NCBI GenBank assembly: GCA_000961745.1
Contig: LAEA01000092.1
Span: forward strand, 1-39,082
From: Rhodospirillaceae bacterium BRH_c57
GTDB taxonomy: Bacteria; Pseudomonadota; Alphaproteobacteria; Rhodospirillales; Rhodospirillaceae
Length of the DNA: 39,082 nucleotides
Reading direction: 5' to 3'
Both the position numbers and the translations under genes were made by a program. The notes below the pieces were generated by a model that was given only the letters and a program-made list of their open reading frames with translations, had not been told where the DNA came from and made no database searches. This document shows positions 37,669-39,082 of the stretch, one piece after another (the first letter of the stretch is position 1; every line of letters starts with the position of its first letter).

Positions 37669-37732
37669 GTGGAACAATCACGTTCCACTACAGCACATTT
37701 TCCTTGACGACAATGTTCCATCACAGCACACT
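37669..37732 (+). promoter_or_regulatory. Antirepressor promoter with immunity-type operators
   Basis: The promoter is TTGACG (37704-37709), 17 bases, CACACT (37727-37732). GTTCC-N5-AGCACA occurs at 37682-37697 and again at 37715-37730, 33 bases apart, and the latter overlaps the promoter as the matching word does in the Cro-like promoter. A perfect GTGGAAC-N6-GTTCCAC palindrome lies at 37669-37688. The same repressor probably controls both sites. Confidence 0.75.
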
Positions 37733-37740
37733 ACCCCCAT

Positions 37741-37760
37741 CAGCCGCCCCAAAGCGGCAC
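37741..37760 (+). repeat. Leader repeat, copy 1 (stem GCCGC/GCGGC)
   Basis: The 20-base CAGCCGCCCCAAAGCGGCAC lies between the antirepressor promoter and its start codon. It is repeated with one change at 38549-38568 before the next gene. Each copy can form a small hairpin in the mRNA leader. Confidence 0.6.
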
Positions 37761-37777
37761 TCGATGGGATTAGCGCC

Positions 37778-38536
37778 GTGACCATGACGACCATCACTAC
37801 CCCGGTTGTTTTCGAGCGCGACGGACAGGTGTTCGCCAACAGCCGCGATGTGGCCGAGTTTTTTAGCAAGCGTCACGACAATGTACTGGCCGATGTTGGG
37901 AGTATCCTAAAATCTCAGGACACCCCCGCCGACTGGTTCATTGAACGCCCGGTCGTCAATGAGCAGAACGGCCAGACCTACCGCACCTTCGACATGACCC
38001 GCGACGGCTTCACGCTGCTGGTCATGGGCTACACCGGCCCGAAGGCGATGCAGTTCAAGATCGCTTACATCGGCCAGTTCAACGCGATGGAAGCCACGCT
38101 GAAGAACGCCGATCCGATGGCGGCGCTGAACGACCCGGCAGCCATGCGCGGCCTGCTGCTGACCTACACCGAAAAGGTCATCGCCCTGGAAGCCAAAGTT
38201 GCCGAGGCCCAGCCGACCATCGCCGCATTCGACCGCATCGCCAGCACCGACAACAGTCTGTGCATCACGGACGCGGCCAAGCACCTCCAGGTCAAGCCGA
38301 AGCAGCTTACCCAATGGCTCCAGGCGAACGGCTGGATTTACAAGCGGGCCGGTGGAAAGCACTGGATTGGCTACCAGGACAAGATCAACAGCCTGTTGCT
38401 CGAACACAAGCAGACCGAGGTTCAGCGCGACGATGGGACCACGAAGGTCACCGAACAGGTCCGCGTGACGAACAAGGGGCTTGCCAGGATCGCCCGAGCG
38501 TTCAGCGCCACCGTGACCGCCCAGGCGGCGGAATAG
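37778..38536 (+). CDS. Phage antirepressor, Rha domain plus ANT/KilAC domain
   Basis: The 252-residue protein has a Rha-type N-terminal domain: VVFERDGQVFANSRDVAEFFSKRHDNVLADV (about 10-40), RTFDMTRDGFTLLVMGYTGPKAMQFKIAYIGQFNAME. A linker helix and an ANT/KilAC C-terminal domain follow (about 155-250; ITDAAKHLQVKPKQLTQWLQANGWIYKRAGG, VTNKGLARIARAF). Rha-ANT proteins bind and switch off phage repressors. A GTG start at 37778 fits GGGA at nine bases; ATG 37784 is the alternative. Its promoter carries the immunity operator word, so repressor should keep it off in the lysogen. Confidence 0.88.
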   Translation: MTMTTITTPVVFERDGQVFANSRDVAEFFSKRHDNVLADVGSILKSQDTPADWFIERPVVNEQNGQTYRTFDMTRDGFTLLVMGYTGPKAMQFKIAYIGQFNAMEATLKNADPMAALNDPAAMRGLLLTYTEKVIALEAKVAEAQPTIAAFDRIASTDNSLCITDAAKHLQVKPKQLTQWLQANGWIYKRAGGKHWIGYQDKINSLLLEHKQTEVQRDDGTTKVTEQVRVTNKGLARIARAFSATVTAQAAE

Positions 38537-38548
38537 ACAACCAGAAAC

Positions 38549-38568
38549 CAGCCGCCCCAACGCGGCAC
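38549..38568 (+). repeat. Leader repeat, copy 2
   Basis: CAGCCGCCCCAACGCGGCAC matches copy 1 (37741-37760) at 19 of 20 bases and again sits shortly before a start codon. A second hairpin (CCCGG-TACG-CCGGG) follows near 38579-38592. Confidence 0.6.
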
Positions 38569-38611
38569 ACCAAAGCGCCCCGGTACGCCGGGCGGATAGG
38601 GGAGAGGGAAA

Positions 38612-39082
38612 TTGGATCAGGGTAGCAAAGCACCAGAGGTCATCACCTCCTACAAGGGCTTCGATAACGATCTCAAGTGTCGCGGGCATCAGTTTGAGGT
38701 CGGTCAGACCTACGAAATTGACGGCGAAATCATCGCCTGCGAGCGCGGGTTCCATGCCTGCGAACATCCGCTGAATGTCTTCTCCTACTACCCTCCGGCC
38801 ACCAGTCGTTTTGCGGTCGTCACGCAGTCCGGCGCAATCAGCCGACACGGCGACGACACCAAAATCGCGTCGGCCCGCATCACAGTCGAGGCGGAAATCA
38901 AGCTGCCGGAACTTATCCAGGCCGCCGTTAAATGGGTGTTCGACCGAGCCAATTGGAAAGACGGCCCGGTGGCAACTGGTGACAATGAATGCGCCACGGC
39001 GAGCGGCACTCGGGGCGCGGCCACGGCGAGCGGCACTCAGGGCGCGGCCACGGCGAGCGGCACTCAGGCCGCGGCCACGGCG
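38612..39082 (+). CDS. DUF7666-type protein with tandem repeats (runs off the right edge)
   Basis: A TTG start at 38612 is nearly forced: an in-frame TAG lies five codons upstream, no in-frame ATG follows within the domain, and GGGGAGAGG precedes it. The visible 157 residues have the DUF7666 pattern: YKGFDNDLKCRGHQFEVGQTY, ACERGFHACEHPLNVFSYYPP, SRFAVVTQSG, and DTKIASARITVEAEIKLPEL. AVKWVFDRANW then leads into tandem ATASGTxGA units. The repeats should build a regular beta-helix. The family is common in phages and plasmids; its role is unknown. Confidence 0.85.
   Translation, partial: MDQGSKAPEVITSYKGFDNDLKCRGHQFEVGQTYEIDGEIIACERGFHACEHPLNVFSYYPPATSRFAVVTQSGAISRHGDDTKIASARITVEAEIKLPELIQAAVKWVFDRANWKDGPVATGDNECATASGTRGAATASGTQGAATASGTQAAATA
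38993..39082 (+). repeat. 27-base tandem repeats coding for ATASGTxGA units
   Basis: Copies start at 38993, 39020, 39047 and 39074 (the last cut by the window edge). Each codes for nine residues. The copies are almost identical, which suggests recent expansion and a likely variable copy number. Confidence 0.9.

Noticed and set aside
38993-39082. CRISPR-like array
   Set aside because: The repeats are in-frame coding units with no spacers; they are protein repeats.
1-39082. Integrase, excisionase, attachment sites or host genes
   Set aside because: None was recognised; if present they are outside the window.

Overview
The window is the interior of a temperate, lambda-like tailed phage (siphovirus type), either a prophage or a free phage genome, from a GC-rich host. 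Host genes, integrase, attachment site and rRNA/tRNA genes are all absent. The high GC, the GapR-like (DUF2312) protein, DUF1064 and DUF6378 proteins and the general look of the early genes suggest an alphaproteobacterial host, perhaps Azospirillum or another Rhodospirillales member. That host assignment is inference. Both ends cut through genes: a tail fibre on the left and a DUF7666 repeat protein on the right.

Read leftward on the minus strand, the layout follows the lambda map. The immunity region (about 33.5-34.5 kb) has a LexA/CI-type repressor on plus and a Cro-like gene on minus. A long early operon of tightly overlapping genes follows (33.5 to 24.2 kb): HTH proteins, an HNH endonuclease, a GapR-like protein, a DUF1064 resolvase-like protein, a DNA adenine methyltransferase and a lambda O-like replication protein with a candidate origin inside it. 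The operon ends in a Q-position regulator (24198-24722). Next is a 560-base gene-free stretch with a good promoter, several RNA hairpins and a terminator, which looks like a PR'/tR' late-control region. Then come small membrane proteins, terminase (small, large), gpW connector, portal, a protease-capsid fusion, DUF2190 cement protein, head-tail joining proteins, tail tube, a G/GT frameshift chaperone pair, tape measure, tail hub, a seven-bladed RCC1-like propeller protein and the tail fibre. Many of the early and tail genes are joined by ATGA or TGATG overlaps, suggesting translational coupling.

The most unusual part is a 3.4 kb regulatory island (9140-12572) between the tail chaperone and the tape measure gene, where lambda-like phages normally have nothing. 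It holds three ribbon-helix-helix repressor genes, two of them divergent around a cluster of GTGCCAC/GTGGCAC half-sites. Two antirepressor-like genes follow the leftward one, and a plus-strand membrane-anchored gene lies beyond them. This recalls the mnt/arc/ant (immI) switch of phage P22, here placed inside the late tail operon.

To the right of the repressor lie two genes in the rexAB position, then a terminator-bounded two-gene cassette (159-aa protein plus DUF1828-type protein) that looks like a moron or defence module, then a DnaQ-like exonuclease. Beyond it is a Rha/ANT antirepressor whose promoter has the same architecture and operator-like words as the Cro-like gene's promoter. The phage therefore seems to join a CI/Cro-type switch, a CI-linked antirepressor and a second RHH/antirepressor switch.
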